The position numbers and the translations under genes are program-made. This document shows, piece by piece, positions 1 through 9,228 of a stretch of 64,000 nucleotides of DNA; position 1 is the first letter of the stretch; each line of letters begins with the position of its first letter. This DNA comes from Alphaproteobacteria bacterium (lineage in GTDB: Bacteria; Pseudomonadota; Alphaproteobacteria; Rs-D84): positions 241,506 to 305,505 of the forward strand of contig WRCC01000001.1 in NCBI GenBank assembly GCA_009784235.1, read 5' to 3'. The notes beneath the pieces are model-generated. The model was not told the origin of the DNA. It saw only the letters and a program-made list of their open reading frames with translations, and did no database searches.

Positions 1-1
1 T

Positions 2-1012
2 ATATACGGCGTGTCGGTGAATATATTGGCGCCACTGGCACTGCGTGGGTCACTGTTGCTGCAACCCGTTTTAAATCCGACACAATTCTTGGCCGATTTT
101 CAAAAATATCGTCCACACGCCATACCGGCTGTGCCACGATTGTGGGAAATTTTTTACAAAAAAATCATCGCGGGCGCCCGCGACAAAAGAAAATATACAT
201 TGATGCGAATCATATTATCGACCCAAGGATTATTGCGTGCAATTGGCCTGGGCAGTCTGGTTGAAAAAGTCAAAAAACCAGTGCATGATACTTTTGGCGG
301 CAATGTAAAACTGTTGGTATCTGCGGGTTCCACGCTGAAACCATCGGTGCGTAAATTTTTCGAAAGTTTGGGCTTTGTGGTTGGCGATGGGTATGGATTG
401 ACTGAAACAACCGGCGCAGTGAATTTCAATTTCAAGTTCCGGATGAAGAACGGTAAAATGCACTATGCTGGTCCGGTTCCGGGCAATGAAATCAAAATTC
501 ACAACCCAGACAAAGATGGCATCGGCGAAGTTTGGGCGCGTGGAACTTCGGTCATGAAAGGTTATGTAAATAATGATGCTGCGAATGCCGAAGTTTTCGA
601 AGACGGATGGTTCAAGACCGGTGATTTGGGAACACTTGATTCCAAAGGACGATTAACCATAAAAGCACGCAAGAAACAATTAATCGTTCTGGAATCTGGT
701 AAAAACGTTTATCCGGATGAATTGGAAGATTTATATCTGCAAAATGAAGAAATACTGGCGGCGGCGGTACTGGAACGCAATGTTCGTGGCAAAGTCGTAC
801 CGTATGCAGTATTCCAAGTTGCACCGGGAACTTCGTTGACCATGATTAACCTGCTGATCAAGGCATCCAACCTGACCATTGCGCCGTATAAATGGGTGAA
901 TCATTTCGCAATTACCGAAGATGAATTGCCGCAAACATCCGGCAAGAAAATCAAGCATCACGAAATTGCCGCAATGCTGGACCGTGGTGAATTTCCAAAC
1001 CGGTCAGAATAA
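2..1012 (+). CDS. Long-chain acyl-CoA synthetase (AMP-binding family), C-terminal part
   Basis: The frame is open from the first bases of the window, so the gene begins upstream; about 336 codons are visible. It would activate fatty acids to acyl-CoA through an acyl-adenylate. Visible motifs are the AMP-binding YGLTETTG, GWFKTGDLG with the ribose-binding Asp, and a C-terminal SGKKIKHHE segment containing the usual catalytic Lys. The spacing fits the eukaryotic-type/FadD long-chain class. It ends at a strong terminator. The GTG at 11 is an internal codon, not the start. Substrate length cannot be read from the sequence. Confidence 0.9.
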   Translation: MYGVSVNILAPLALRGSLLLQPVLNPTQFLADFQKYRPHAIPAVPRLWEIFYKKIIAGARDKRKYTLMRIILSTQGLLRAIGLGSLVEKVKKPVHDTFGGNVKLLVSAGSTLKPSVRKFFESLGFVVGDGYGLTETTGAVNFNFKFRMKNGKMHYAGPVPGNEIKIHNPDKDGIGEVWARGTSVMKGYVNNDAANAEVFEDGWFKTGDLGTLDSKGRLTIKARKKQLIVLESGKNVYPDELEDLYLQNEEILAAAVLERNVRGKVVPYAVFQVAPGTSLTMINLLIKASNLTIAPYKWVNHFAITEDELPQTSGKKIKHHEIAAMLDRGEFPNRSE

Positions 1013-1040
1013 AAAAACGCCCCAACGGGGCGTTTTTTTA
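1011..1040. terminator. Bidirectional rho-independent terminator
   Basis: A-run, stem CGCCCC/GGGGCG with loop AAC, then a T-run. It sits between the convergent acyl-CoA synthetase and DUF378 genes and can serve both. Confidence 0.9.
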
Positions 1041-1241
1041 TTTTTTATCATTCATATACATAACCATCAGAACAATCCATGCCACGGCGGCAAGACCGAT
1101 AAGACCATCAACAATCCGTATCAATGTTATGTTCTGGAAAATTGCCGCGATAAAGTCGTAATTGAAAAATCCAATCGACCCCCAGTTCAAACCACCGAAT
1201 ATCAACAGCGGCTTTATAACATATCTTTTAAGTTCCATCAT
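1038..1241 (-). CDS. DUF378 family small membrane protein
   Basis: 67 residues with two hydrophobic helices. The segment GGLNWGSIGFFNYDFIAAIF followed by a second helix with IVDGLIGLAA is the typical DUF378 (YuzA-like) pattern: a Gly-rich first helix, an Asn-Trp-Gly turn and a second helix. An AAAGGAGA ribosome site lies just upstream of the ATG. The function of the family is unknown. It is a single gene, convergent with the acyl-CoA synthetase. Confidence 0.85.
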   Translation of the reverse strand: MMELKRYVIKPLLIFGGLNWGSIGFFNYDFIAAIFQNITLIRIVDGLIGLAAVAWIVLMVMYMNDKK

Positions 1242-1379
1242 TTTTGTCTCCTTTGGTTGACGTGATAATTATACTGTTTTTGCACCCTATTCTGCATAGG
1301 ATTGTATGCCGCGGATTTCATTCCGATTTATCGCGCAGCGCAATATATGTAAAATGATTCAATGTAAAAAGGAGATTTC

Positions 1380-2279
1380 ATGTTCAAAAAAATATTACCT
1401 GTTTTAGCATTGTGCGCAATCGCACTGGGCGGTTGCGATGATATGTCACGCGACCCAGCCAAAGCAAAAATCAGATTGTCCAACGGTGTTGAAATGCCGG
1501 TACTTGGGTTTGGCACTTGGCAATTAACAGGTGAAGCTGGATATGCGTCGATATTATTGGCAATCATGAACGGATATCGGCATATTGATACCGCGTCCGT
1601 ATATAACAACGAAAAAGAAGTCGGACGCGCAATGCGCGTATCGCGCATTCCACGCGAAGAATTTTTCATTGTTTCCAAGGTTCCGCCGCGTGCGAAATCA
1701 TACGATGAAGCGATGATGCACTTCAATCAAACACTGCTTGATTTGGGCACGAATTACGTTGACCAATATTTAATCCATTGGCCGGTCGTGCATCCACTTC
1801 GTGAAACAGGCGATAATTATCATGCAGAAAATCGCGAAGTTTGGTGCGCCTTGGAAGATATATATAAATCCGGTCGTGCGCGTTCAATCGGTGTTTCAAA
1901 TTTCAGCATTAATGATTTGCGCAATATCTTGGACGTCGCAACAATTAAACCAATGACGAACCAGATTAAATATCATATCGGACACACGCCAAATGACATT
2001 GTGCGATTTGGGCGCCATCACGGCATTGTTACGGTTGGGTATTCAACGCTGGGCCGCACCGCAGTATTGCGCAGCAAAACGGTCCAAGAAATCGCCGCAA
2101 AGTATGGTGTCACGTCGGCACAATTGGCTATACGTTATTCTGTGCAGCGCGGCATCGTTCCATTGGTCAAGGCCGAAGACCCATTTCACCAAGTTGAAAA
2201 CAGAAAAGTCGATTTCCGCATTTCGCGCCGCGACATGCAAATACTGTCCGAATTGGAAATCCCATCGACAAATTGGTAA
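1380..2279 (+). CDS. Aldo/keto reductase with a lipoprotein signal
   Basis: 299 residues, the usual length of the AKR TIM barrel plus an N-terminal leader. The tetrad is recognisable: Asp and Tyr in DTASVY, Lys in VSKVPP, His in YLIHWPV. Family signatures GFGTWQL and GVSNFS are present. The first 19 residues form a lipoprotein signal ending in the lipobox ALGGC, so the reductase is probably anchored outside the cytoplasm. That is odd for an NADPH-dependent enzyme. The ribosome site AAAGGAGA precedes the ATG. Substrate unknown. Confidence 0.85.
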   Translation: MFKKILPVLALCAIALGGCDDMSRDPAKAKIRLSNGVEMPVLGFGTWQLTGEAGYASILLAIMNGYRHIDTASVYNNEKEVGRAMRVSRIPREEFFIVSKVPPRAKSYDEAMMHFNQTLLDLGTNYVDQYLIHWPVVHPLRETGDNYHAENREVWCALEDIYKSGRARSIGVSNFSINDLRNILDVATIKPMTNQIKYHIGHTPNDIVRFGRHHGIVTVGYSTLGRTAVLRSKTVQEIAAKYGVTSAQLAIRYSVQRGIVPLVKAEDPFHQVENRKVDFRISRRDMQILSELEIPSTNW

Positions 2280-2282
2280 TTA

Positions 2283-2310
2283 AAAATCCGGCAAACGCCG
2301 GATTTTTTAA
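2283..2310. terminator. Rho-independent terminator
   Basis: Stem AAATCCGGC/GCCGGATTT with a T-tail, between the convergent reductase and small membrane protein genes. Confidence 0.85.
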
Positions 2311-2642
2311 TGTGTGTGGCCTATGAAAAAATGTAACACGATGCTGACGATAAACAGCGCGGTTGCGATGTATATAATAATCTTTTGGGCTTTGTGATTA
2401 TGGTTATGGTCTTTGCATTCTTTGTGCGACCGAAATGCAAAATAGTATCCGATTGCCAACATAATTACGGATGCCACGAATACCGCCGGCATCCATCGGT
2501 CTGGAATCAGATGAAAATGCCAGATGTGCGCACCCGGCGCCACCAACGACATAACAGCCATCAATATAGGCACGCCACAGCAAAACAAATGCGGCGCCAC
2601 CAACGCAATTACACCAAGTCCAAGAATTTTTGAAATTTTCAT
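2307..2642 (-). CDS. Small three-helix membrane protein with a CC motif (possibly MerC-like)
   Basis: 111 residues from the ATG at 2642; the longer frame upstream lacks a ribosome site. There are three hydrophobic helices. The first carries HLFCCGVPILMAVMSL with adjacent cysteines, and the loop before the last helix is KECKDHNHNHK, rich in potential metal ligands. This resembles MerC-type or other metal-handling membrane proteins, but similarity is weak and no function should be assumed. A promoter lies directly before the ATG, so the message appears leaderless. Confidence 0.6.
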   Translation of the reverse strand: MKISKILGLGVIALVAPHLFCCGVPILMAVMSLVAPGAHIWHFHLIPDRWMPAVFVASVIMLAIGYYFAFRSHKECKDHNHNHKAQKIIIYIATALFIVSIVLHFFIGHTH

Positions 2643-2649
2643 GAAACGT

Positions 2650-2677
2650 ATTATACCAAAAAAATTACGGCTTGCAA
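2650..2677 (-). promoter_or_regulatory. Promoter giving a leaderless message
   Basis: On the minus strand: -35 TTGCAA (2672-2677), 16-bp spacer, -10 TATAAT (2650-2655). The predicted start falls on or next to the A of the ATG at 2642. Confidence 0.55.
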
Positions 2678-2746
2678 AGTTTCGGTATTCGTTCCCATTG
2701 ATGCGAAAATTTGAAATTATTATCATCTTGTAAAAAGGAGAAATAA

Positions 2747-3490
2747 ATGAAAAAAATTATTGTTTTACCTGTGCTGCTTATCGCTGCATCATCCGCATTT
2801 GCAAATCGCAACCAAGAACGTTCTTGGTTGGAACCGTACATATCCATGCGTGCGGGATACATGATGATGGATGTCAGTGGAAGCCAGAAAGTATATTTTG
2901 CCCCCGGCGGTGTAATTGGTGCTTTAATCGCGGATGAAGAATTAGACATCGACGATGACCGTGCTTTTGGGATAAAGCTGGCATTTGGTGGTGATGCAGA
3001 TTTACCATTGATATTCGGCCGTATCCGCGTCGAAGCCGAATATGCAAATAACGGCAGCTTTGTAACACCAATAACATCATCTGGTGGTAATGCAACGTTC
3101 GAAACGAAAAATACGGCGCTGTTTGGTAACGCTTATTATTCTTTGAATACGGGAACTTTTATATCGCCTTATATCGGCGCAGGCGCCGGGTTATCACACT
3201 TTACTGCATCCGGAAATTTCAGCAGCGGTTCATTTAACGGCAGCATTGTCAAATCAGAATATACATTCGGATGGCAGGCCAGCGCGGGTATCGGCATATA
3301 CCTGGCACGTGGTGCGACCATTGACATCGGATACAGATATTCTGATTTGGGTAAATTCAGCGGCGGCGTTGATATCAGTCAATTTACCGTATCCGGTTCA
3401 AACGTATTGAACAGCGTTGTATTGCATAATGATGTGGAACTAAAATTCCGGGCGCATGAAGTCATGTTCGGCGTGCGGTATATGATGTGA
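2747..3490 (+). CDS. Outer-membrane beta-barrel protein (OmpA-like/opacity type)
   Basis: 247 residues with a cleavable signal peptide (MKKIIVLPVLLIAASSAFA). The body is built of alternating polar/hydrophobic strands, with GIGAGAGLSHF-like and GIGIYLARGATIDIGYRYSDLG segments typical of 8-strand barrels of the Omp25/opacity class, and a C-terminal strand ending VRYMM. Ribosome site AAAAGGAGA. Exact role unknown; probably a surface-exposed structural protein. Confidence 0.8.
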   Translation: MKKIIVLPVLLIAASSAFANRNQERSWLEPYISMRAGYMMMDVSGSQKVYFAPGGVIGALIADEELDIDDDRAFGIKLAFGGDADLPLIFGRIRVEAEYANNGSFVTPITSSGGNATFETKNTALFGNAYYSLNTGTFISPYIGAGAGLSHFTASGNFSSGSFNGSIVKSEYTFGWQASAGIGIYLARGATIDIGYRYSDLGKFSGGVDISQFTVSGSNVLNSVVLHNDVELKFRAHEVMFGVRYMM

Positions 3491-3493
3491 TGT

Positions 3494-3522
3494 AAAAACC
3501 GCCCAAAGGGCGGTTTAATTTT
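3494..3522 (+). terminator. Rho-independent terminator
   Basis: Stem AAACCGCCC/GGGCGGTTT followed by a T-rich tail just after the barrel gene. Confidence 0.85.
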
Positions 3523-3523
3523 A

Positions 3524-3581
3524 TGGTGGGTGTTACAGGATTCGAACCTGTGACCCAGTGATTAAAAGACACTTGCTCTAC
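3524..3581 (-). pseudogene. Distal attachment site: tRNA-Lys fragment without intron
   Basis: The first 41 bp match the 3' exon of the intact tRNA-Lys. A further 17 bp (3565-3581) match, with one mismatch, the anticodon loop, anticodon stem and D-arm border of an uninterrupted tRNA-Lys(UUU). The element side of the junction therefore carries intronless tRNA sequence. It overlaps the 3' end of the integrase gene. Confidence 0.85.
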
Positions 3582-4878
3582 ATCTGCTCTGGCCCGTGGA
3601 AATATGCGGAATTTCGGGTATTAAATATTCATCATTTTCGGCCGTATGTAGCGGTTGTGTAAATGCCCCAATTATGGCCGCAGAAATCGCATCCGCGCCT
3701 TTTAATTGAAGGGCTTCGTTAGATTTCGCATATATCTCGGTCGTGCTTATTTGCGTATGCCCCAAAATGTTTTTGATGGTCAATAAATTTTCGCCCAAAG
3801 ACACACCCATGGTTGCGAATGAATGTCGCAGGTCATGAACCCGCAATCCTTCCAGATTTGATTCTTTTAAAATATGAAACCAAGGCCGCCGCAAATCGGC
3901 CAGCGGTCGTTTTTGACGTTTGGGCGATGGAAATACATATTTACCCGTATGCATGCTTAACGCATCGCGCAAGACGTCAATCGCCGCTTGCCCCAATGGA
4001 ACACTCTTTGCACCCGTCTTGCTGTCCGACAGGCGTAAAAATCGATTATTCAAATCGACTTCGGAACGTTTTAATGCGCGAATCTCGCCACACCGACAAC
4101 CAGTCAATGCCAACATCTTGATGACCAACATGGATGATTTACAATAAATCCGGCGATTATATATCGATTCCCATGTGGCCAGGAATCGCCGATAATCGTC
4201 TATACTCAATCGTTTAAACATCTTTTTCGGTTGTTTTAATCGTTGAATATGCCGACAAGGATTTGAATTCAACCGCAAGTATTCACGTCTTTCGCACCAG
4301 TTCCAAAAATGCGACATCAAAGCAAACACATGATTGGCCAACGATGGCGACCGGCGGCGAATAATATCATCATAAAAATTCTGCATCTTTGCCAAAGTTA
4401 AATCGGCAAGCTTCAAATGCCCAATCATCGGGAACACATTGTTTTTCGCCAAAGATTTATCCGCGGCATGACTGGCCGGTTTTTTATAATGCCGCGAATG
4501 CGAATTCAAATATTCTTCCATAACGTCTTTCACAAATCGTTGGCGCAATATGGTTCGGTTGCGCGCGATGCTTTTATCGCGCAATTCTTGCATCGGGTCG
4601 TGACCATCATGAACATCCAATCTGCAAACTTGCGCCTTTAATCTGGCATTCGCCACAGAAATATCGCCATATACGCCCAACATAAAATTCCGCTGAATCC
4701 GTTTTGAAAACCGGACGCTATAATGTTGATAAAACACCCGTCGGCCGGTGCGTGCGTAGTACCGAACATGAAATCCCGTAATCTTCGTGTCGGTAATATG
4801 TAAATCGATGTCTGAAGACAAGCGGCTTAAAAGGCTCTCCGTAATGTTTTTCTTCATAAATTTGCAATTTTTTGCCAT
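3562..4878 (-). CDS. Tyrosine recombinase/integrase
   Basis: 438 residues. An N-terminal arm-binding-like domain (about 20-90) and a SAM-like core-binding region (about 115-210) precede the catalytic domain. Catalytic residues seen: R262 in TGCRCGEIRAL, K287 in SKTG, H348 and R351 in HDLRHSFAT, H374 in GHTQ, Tyr383 in EIYAK. The set is complete. Ribosome site AAGGAGCG lies before the ATG at 4878; an internal Met at residue 8 is an alternative. Its stop overlaps the distal attachment repeat, so it is the enzyme expected to have integrated the island at tRNA-Lys. Confidence 0.95.
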   Translation of the reverse strand: MAKNCKFMKKNITESLLSRLSSDIDLHITDTKITGFHVRYYARTGRRVFYQHYSVRFSKRIQRNFMLGVYGDISVANARLKAQVCRLDVHDGHDPMQELRDKSIARNRTILRQRFVKDVMEEYLNSHSRHYKKPASHAADKSLAKNNVFPMIGHLKLADLTLAKMQNFYDDIIRRRSPSLANHVFALMSHFWNWCERREYLRLNSNPCRHIQRLKQPKKMFKRLSIDDYRRFLATWESIYNRRIYCKSSMLVIKMLALTGCRCGEIRALKRSEVDLNNRFLRLSDSKTGAKSVPLGQAAIDVLRDALSMHTGKYVFPSPKRQKRPLADLRRPWFHILKESNLEGLRVHDLRHSFATMGVSLGENLLTIKNILGHTQISTTEIYAKSNEALQLKGADAISAAIIGAFTQPLHTAENDEYLIPEIPHISTGQSRCRASVF

Positions 4879-4900
4879 GATGCGCTCCTTTTCGTTTTTG

Positions 4901-4928
4901 TTGCGAAATTATATTAGCCAGTTATAAT
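4901..4928 (+). promoter_or_regulatory. Promoter of the AAA_13 ATPase gene
   Basis: TTGCGA (4901-4906), 16-bp spacer, TATAAT (4923-4928). It lies in the 78-bp gap between the divergent integrase and ATPase genes. Confidence 0.6.
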
Positions 4929-4956
4929 AACTGCATAAAATACATGGTGGTATAAA

Positions 4957-7242
4957 ATGACTTCTTTAAAAATAAATAGTATTGATAAAATAGAGAATTT
5001 TTATTCGTTTAAATCTTTTGTAAGCCCAAGCGGATTACAAAGTTTTGCCAATAGAAATTTATTTTATGGATGGAACGGAACAGGCAAAACCACATTGTCC
5101 CAGTTTTTTGCAGAATTATCAAAAAATGACAATGCATTAAAGTATCCAAGTACAAAAATTCAAGTATCACTTTCAGATGGAAGTCAGATAAAGAATTTAG
5201 GAACAAATCCGCTGTCTAATATAAAAGCATTTAATCAATTTTTCGTTGAAGAAAATTGCAAGATTCAAAATGATAGGAACATAGCCCCCAGAATATTCTT
5301 GGGAAAAGATGTTGGGGATACGCTGACTAAAATTGCAGATAAAGAAAAAGAGATAACAACAGAAAAAGGACTTCAAAAAGATATAGATTACAATAATAAA
5401 AACAATGCTTTTGATGAATTTAAAAGTTCTGGCGCAGGAAAAGTAAAAACCGAGTTTACGATACCAACATATGGGCCAACTCATTTAGTAAGGGATATTG
5501 ATGCTGCAGCTGTATCTACAATAACATCAGATGATGAATATCTTTCTAAAAAGAAATCGATTTCCGAAGAAGGAAAATCCCTTTTAGCACAAGGCGCGCA
5601 GATTACAGAATTGCCAACCTTATCAATTGATGACTTGCCTGCATTATCGCAAGAGCCAATCACGTTAACTACTATCAAAGAATTAGAAGAAAATGAGATA
5701 TTAAAAAAATGGGTTGATGAAGGATATAGGTATTATACAGACAATAATTTAAATGCTTGTCAATTTTGTGGCGCAACATTGCAACAGGCAAGGATTGATG
5801 AACTTCAGGGATATTTCAATGATGCTAATACCAAACTCCAATCTCGGCTTAACGATATAGCCATACAACTGAATATACCATTACAAAATTTGCCCGATAG
5901 AAGCCTATTATTTTCAAGCATTGTATCAAAATTCGACCAGGCCAAAGAAGCGCTGGATAAAGCAACAACCGATTACAATACAAAAAAAGACGAGATTGTT
6001 ACGAAGATAAACAATAAGAAAAAAAATCCGGACAAATCAGATAATGATGTGTGCGTAAGCACTGGTATGCTAAGCGCTCTTTTGATAAGTCGACAAAATT
6101 TGCAGAATGCCATTGTTGGAATAAAGACGACCTTAGAAGAACATGATACCATAGTTAATAATTTTAAAACTGAAAAAGATGAAGCTTTCAACCAATGTAA
6201 GCGCTATTTTATAGAAAAACATGTCCTTGCGGAGTATTCTACTAAAAAAACAGACCTAGAAACTTCGAAATTTGCACATGATGCAAAACAAATCGTGATC
6301 GACAGATTGCAGGAAGAAAAACAAGGTTTGGATAACAGTATATCTAGCAATAATCCTACAATAATAAATGAATTTATTGAAAAACTGATTGGCAATCAAA
6401 ATTTCAAACTGGAAGAAACGGCCGATAAAAAAGGATATCTATTATCGCGGAGTATAGATAATAAATATGAACGCGCGGAAAAAGTTAGTGAAGGCGAACA
6501 AACTATAATCGCATTTGCATATTTTTTAGGAACTTTGCATGAAAGTGGAGTTAATATCGCAGACACAATAATTGTCATTGACGACCCAGTATCAAGCTTG
6601 GATTCAAACTTTATCCATAACATTGTTGATATTATAGATAACGAGATTATAAAAAAGAATCCGGCACAACTTTTTGTGCTAACGCATAACTTTTATTTTT
6701 TTAAGTTAATGAGCAGAGCTATGGGGGGACTGAAGCCAGAAAATATTTATAGGGTTGATAAAGACGATAGCGGTTCTTATATAAGAAATGCAGAGAGGTC
6801 ATTAGCAGTACATAAGAATGAATATTTGTTTTTAGCTGATTATCTGAAAGAAAACCATACAGCCACCAAGCAAAAAACTCCATCTGATGATGATTTAGTG
6901 CACGGAACCAATATTATAAATTCCATTCGCCGTTTTCTTGAGGTATTTCTATCGTTCAAATATCCAAGAATAAAAAATGAAGACGGAAAAGATATCCCTA
7001 AAGGTGATGGATTCACAAAACATATGGAGGAATTTTACAAACATCACCCTACATATGCATCAGCAAAAAGAATATGTGGTTTAGCGAATAGATATTCTCA
7101 TGAAACCATGACTAGTGTAGAAGCCGATCCTTGGATATCAGGAATAGTGGACATAAAGTCATTATTAGAAGAATTTATGCTCTTTGTAAAACATATGGAT
7201 GAGCCCCATTATAAATCTCTGTTTGACATTTCTGAACCATAA
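4957..7242 (+). CDS. AAA_13-family ATPase, RloC/PrrC-like, putative defence nuclease
   Basis: 761 residues. Walker A is GWNGTGKTT at about 38-46, next to the N terminus. A long helical middle carries a CQFC pair (C268, C271) like the zinc hook of RloC/Rad50. The ABC signature SEGEQ is near 511 and Walker B IIVIDDP with the following SSLD near 540-550. The C-terminal domain has R-R-F-L-E (R657, E661) and a later His in RYSHE (about 714), matching the Arg-x3-Glu...His order of PrrC/RloC anticodon nucleases. Nuclease activity is inferred. It is followed after 6 bp by the membrane-protein gene, so they likely form one operon. Confidence 0.8.
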   Translation: MTSLKINSIDKIENFYSFKSFVSPSGLQSFANRNLFYGWNGTGKTTLSQFFAELSKNDNALKYPSTKIQVSLSDGSQIKNLGTNPLSNIKAFNQFFVEENCKIQNDRNIAPRIFLGKDVGDTLTKIADKEKEITTEKGLQKDIDYNNKNNAFDEFKSSGAGKVKTEFTIPTYGPTHLVRDIDAAAVSTITSDDEYLSKKKSISEEGKSLLAQGAQITELPTLSIDDLPALSQEPITLTTIKELEENEILKKWVDEGYRYYTDNNLNACQFCGATLQQARIDELQGYFNDANTKLQSRLNDIAIQLNIPLQNLPDRSLLFSSIVSKFDQAKEALDKATTDYNTKKDEIVTKINNKKKNPDKSDNDVCVSTGMLSALLISRQNLQNAIVGIKTTLEEHDTIVNNFKTEKDEAFNQCKRYFIEKHVLAEYSTKKTDLETSKFAHDAKQIVIDRLQEEKQGLDNSISSNNPTIINEFIEKLIGNQNFKLEETADKKGYLLSRSIDNKYERAEKVSEGEQTIIAFAYFLGTLHESGVNIADTIIVIDDPVSSLDSNFIHNIVDIIDNEIIKKNPAQLFVLTHNFYFFKLMSRAMGGLKPENIYRVDKDDSGSYIRNAERSLAVHKNEYLFLADYLKENHTATKQKTPSDDDLVHGTNIINSIRRFLEVFLSFKYPRIKNEDGKDIPKGDGFTKHMEEFYKHHPTYASAKRICGLANRYSHETMTSVEADPWISGIVDIKSLLEEFMLFVKHMDEPHYKSLFDISEP

Positions 7243-7248
7243 TAAACA

Positions 7249-8145
7249 ATGAGCGTAGTAAACATGAATACAAAATTTCTTCAATTCCTCCCGTTGGTTA
7301 TATCATTGCTTATTGGTGCGGGGATATATTGCATTGCTGTTTATTGCGTTCCGGTTGACCATGATAATTTAAAATCTTTAATTATAAATTTATCAGCTGC
7401 ATTGATGGCGATAACTATAACTTATTTTTCATATAATTTAATTAAAGACATTACGGAACGTAAGCTGAACAAGACATTATTTCACTATTCAAAAGAAAGA
7501 ATTGATAATGAAATTATAAGCATTTTGATACAGGTGCAAAAAATGCTTTATTCATTCGAAAACTTGGACAGGTCTTTTAATGGGTTATCAGCCATGCTTG
7601 ATATATCGGAAGAAGATTTGAAAAAACAAATATCTGGTGTGGAATTGTTGGGCTATCAAATTTTCAAAGAATGGGATTTTACTTTGAATAACATTGAAAA
7701 AATAATTGAGAACGCATATACCTTGAAATATTTAACAAATGACCAAATTATATCGCTTGTAAGAATTTTAAGTGGTGTTGAAAGATTGAATAATATGTAC
7801 AGATTTGGCAAAGACAATGTATTTGTTGATACCGGCAAGGTCAGCCATGAACATATGATTGTCCCACCTTATCAATCAAATCTACCAAAACGCTCAATTT
7901 TACTTAAAAAGATAGAAGGCAAACTGGACGAAGGCATAGTTGTTGACCATGGCGACATCCCGCAAGATGATTTGAAGCGAGCATTAAACATCTATAAAGT
8001 GAAAGAAATTGATGAATATTTTAATACTATTGGATTTTTATTAGCCGAAATCCATTATTGGAAAAGCGTAACTGGAAATGAATTATTTATTTCTATAAGA
8101 GACAAAAGATTATTCAATCCAGTTACAAGAAAGCTAGTTTATTAA
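7249..8145 (+). CDS. Two-helix membrane protein, partner of the AAA_13 ATPase
   Basis: 298 residues, no family recognised. Two hydrophobic helices near the N terminus (about 10-32 and 43-66) are followed by a mostly helical soluble region. It starts 6 bp after the ATPase stop; an in-frame ATG at 7264 is an alternative start. Close coupling suggests the two work together, with this one as a possible membrane effector or anchor. AT-rich composition matches the ATPase gene. It is convergent with the DUF488 gene, only 2 bp apart. Confidence 0.65.
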   Translation: MSVVNMNTKFLQFLPLVISLLIGAGIYCIAVYCVPVDHDNLKSLIINLSAALMAITITYFSYNLIKDITERKLNKTLFHYSKERIDNEIISILIQVQKMLYSFENLDRSFNGLSAMLDISEEDLKKQISGVELLGYQIFKEWDFTLNNIEKIIENAYTLKYLTNDQIISLVRILSGVERLNNMYRFGKDNVFVDTGKVSHEHMIVPPYQSNLPKRSILLKKIEGKLDEGIVVDHGDIPQDDLKRALNIYKVKEIDEYFNTIGFLLAEIHYWKSVTGNELFISIRDKRLFNPVTRKLVY

Positions 8146-8147
8146 AA

Positions 8148-8570
8148 CTATAGATTCACAATTTCAATATCTGAAAAATGCTTCAGCAAATATTCCGCGG
8201 CAAGGCGGCGGTGGCATTTGTCGGCGGATTTTTCAGAGCATAGAAAACATAGGTTGTTTAAATCGGCGGTGGAAAATAATTTTTCGATTTGGCGGTCGGT
8301 AATGATGCGGTTGAATTCTTGTTCATAGCCAGGCCAGTCGATTTTGCCGTCTTTATATGCGGACAATAATTCTTTGGTTGGGGCCAATTCTGGCATATAT
8401 TTATATCGGTTGGCTAATATATTAGACAGGTTTGTCCCACTTGCCCATGGAACGAAACGTGCGGTGCGCCACAGGCGGATGTCTACTATAGTGGACACAC
8501 CAACTGCGTCAATTATTTCCATAAACTGGTCTTTGGTTTTGCCTGAAAATCCGATTGTGTATATTGTCAT
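8148..8570 (-). CDS. DUF488 family protein
   Basis: 140 residues. It starts with MTIYTIGFSGKTKDQF, the usual DUF488 opening, and has VSTIVDIRLW and the C-terminal CFLCSEKSADKCHRR motif with conserved Cys, His and Arg residues. The biochemical role of DUF488 is not settled. It lies 1 bp downstream of the possible dual-OB gene on the same strand, so the two are probably co-transcribed. Confidence 0.85.
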   Translation of the reverse strand: MTIYTIGFSGKTKDQFMEIIDAVGVSTIVDIRLWRTARFVPWASGTNLSNILANRYKYMPELAPTKELLSAYKDGKIDWPGYEQEFNRIITDRQIEKLFSTADLNNLCFLCSEKSADKCHRRLAAEYLLKHFSDIEIVNL

Positions 8571-8571
8571 G

Positions 8572-9228
8572 TTAATACAAGAATAATCCGTTCAGCATTA
8601 AATAGCAATGATTCTCTTGCATTAAAAACGGACGCGCCAAGCCGATACGCAAATGAATTCTGCCAACAGATAACACAGATTTATTCAAGGTCTCTATGTT
8701 CTTTGAATCTTCAAAAATATCTCTTATATGTTTACAGCTGACTTTTAAGCAATATTTTTTACCATCGTTATCTATGATATTTGCCCGAAGCTTTCCATTT
8801 TCGATTACGAATTCAACATTTTCCGCAGGCAAATCTATTGCCCCAAGAGATGGACATTTTGTGCTTTTTAAAATATAAGAATTTTCTTTGACTTTATTAT
8901 TGAATATTGAACTGATGTTATCAGAAACAGAAGCACGAACACGCAACGCGATATCCTTGCCTTTGGAATAACTTTCTTTAATTTGTAATGTATTAAGGTC
9001 GACATTTACATCCTCGGTTCTATGCGGCCAATCGCGTGGCTCTTTTAGAACTTCATTATGAATCACAATCCAAGAATGCCCTTTAAGTTTTGCAAGATTC
9101 GCTTCATCCCAATAACCCCGGTCAATAAGAAGTCTTTTCATGCGAAGCTCCCCTATATCCCAACCGGCGATGCAGAATTTTTCTTTCATGTTTGTTATAT
9201 CTGAAATAATTATATTTGATGGTTTCAT
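8572..9228 (-). CDS. Hypothetical protein, possibly dual-OB type
   Basis: 218 residues from the ATG at 9228 (ribosome site AAGGAACC); a longer frame to 9336 would begin upstream of the promoter and is rejected. Visible are KEKFCIAGWD near the N terminus, then VNVDLNTLQIKESY, and a C-terminal LRIGLARPFL segment of a kind seen in small OB-fold proteins annotated beside DUF488 genes. That assignment is from memory and weak. Otherwise unknown. Likely an operon with DUF488. Confidence 0.5.
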   Translation of the reverse strand: MKPSNIIISDITNMKEKFCIAGWDIGELRMKRLLIDRGYWDEANLAKLKGHSWIVIHNEVLKEPRDWPHRTEDVNVDLNTLQIKESYSKGKDIALRVRASVSDNISSIFNNKVKENSYILKSTKCPSLGAIDLPAENVEFVIENGKLRANIIDNDGKKYCLKVSCKHIRDIFEDSKNIETLNKSVLSVGRIHLRIGLARPFLMQENHCYLMLNGLFLY

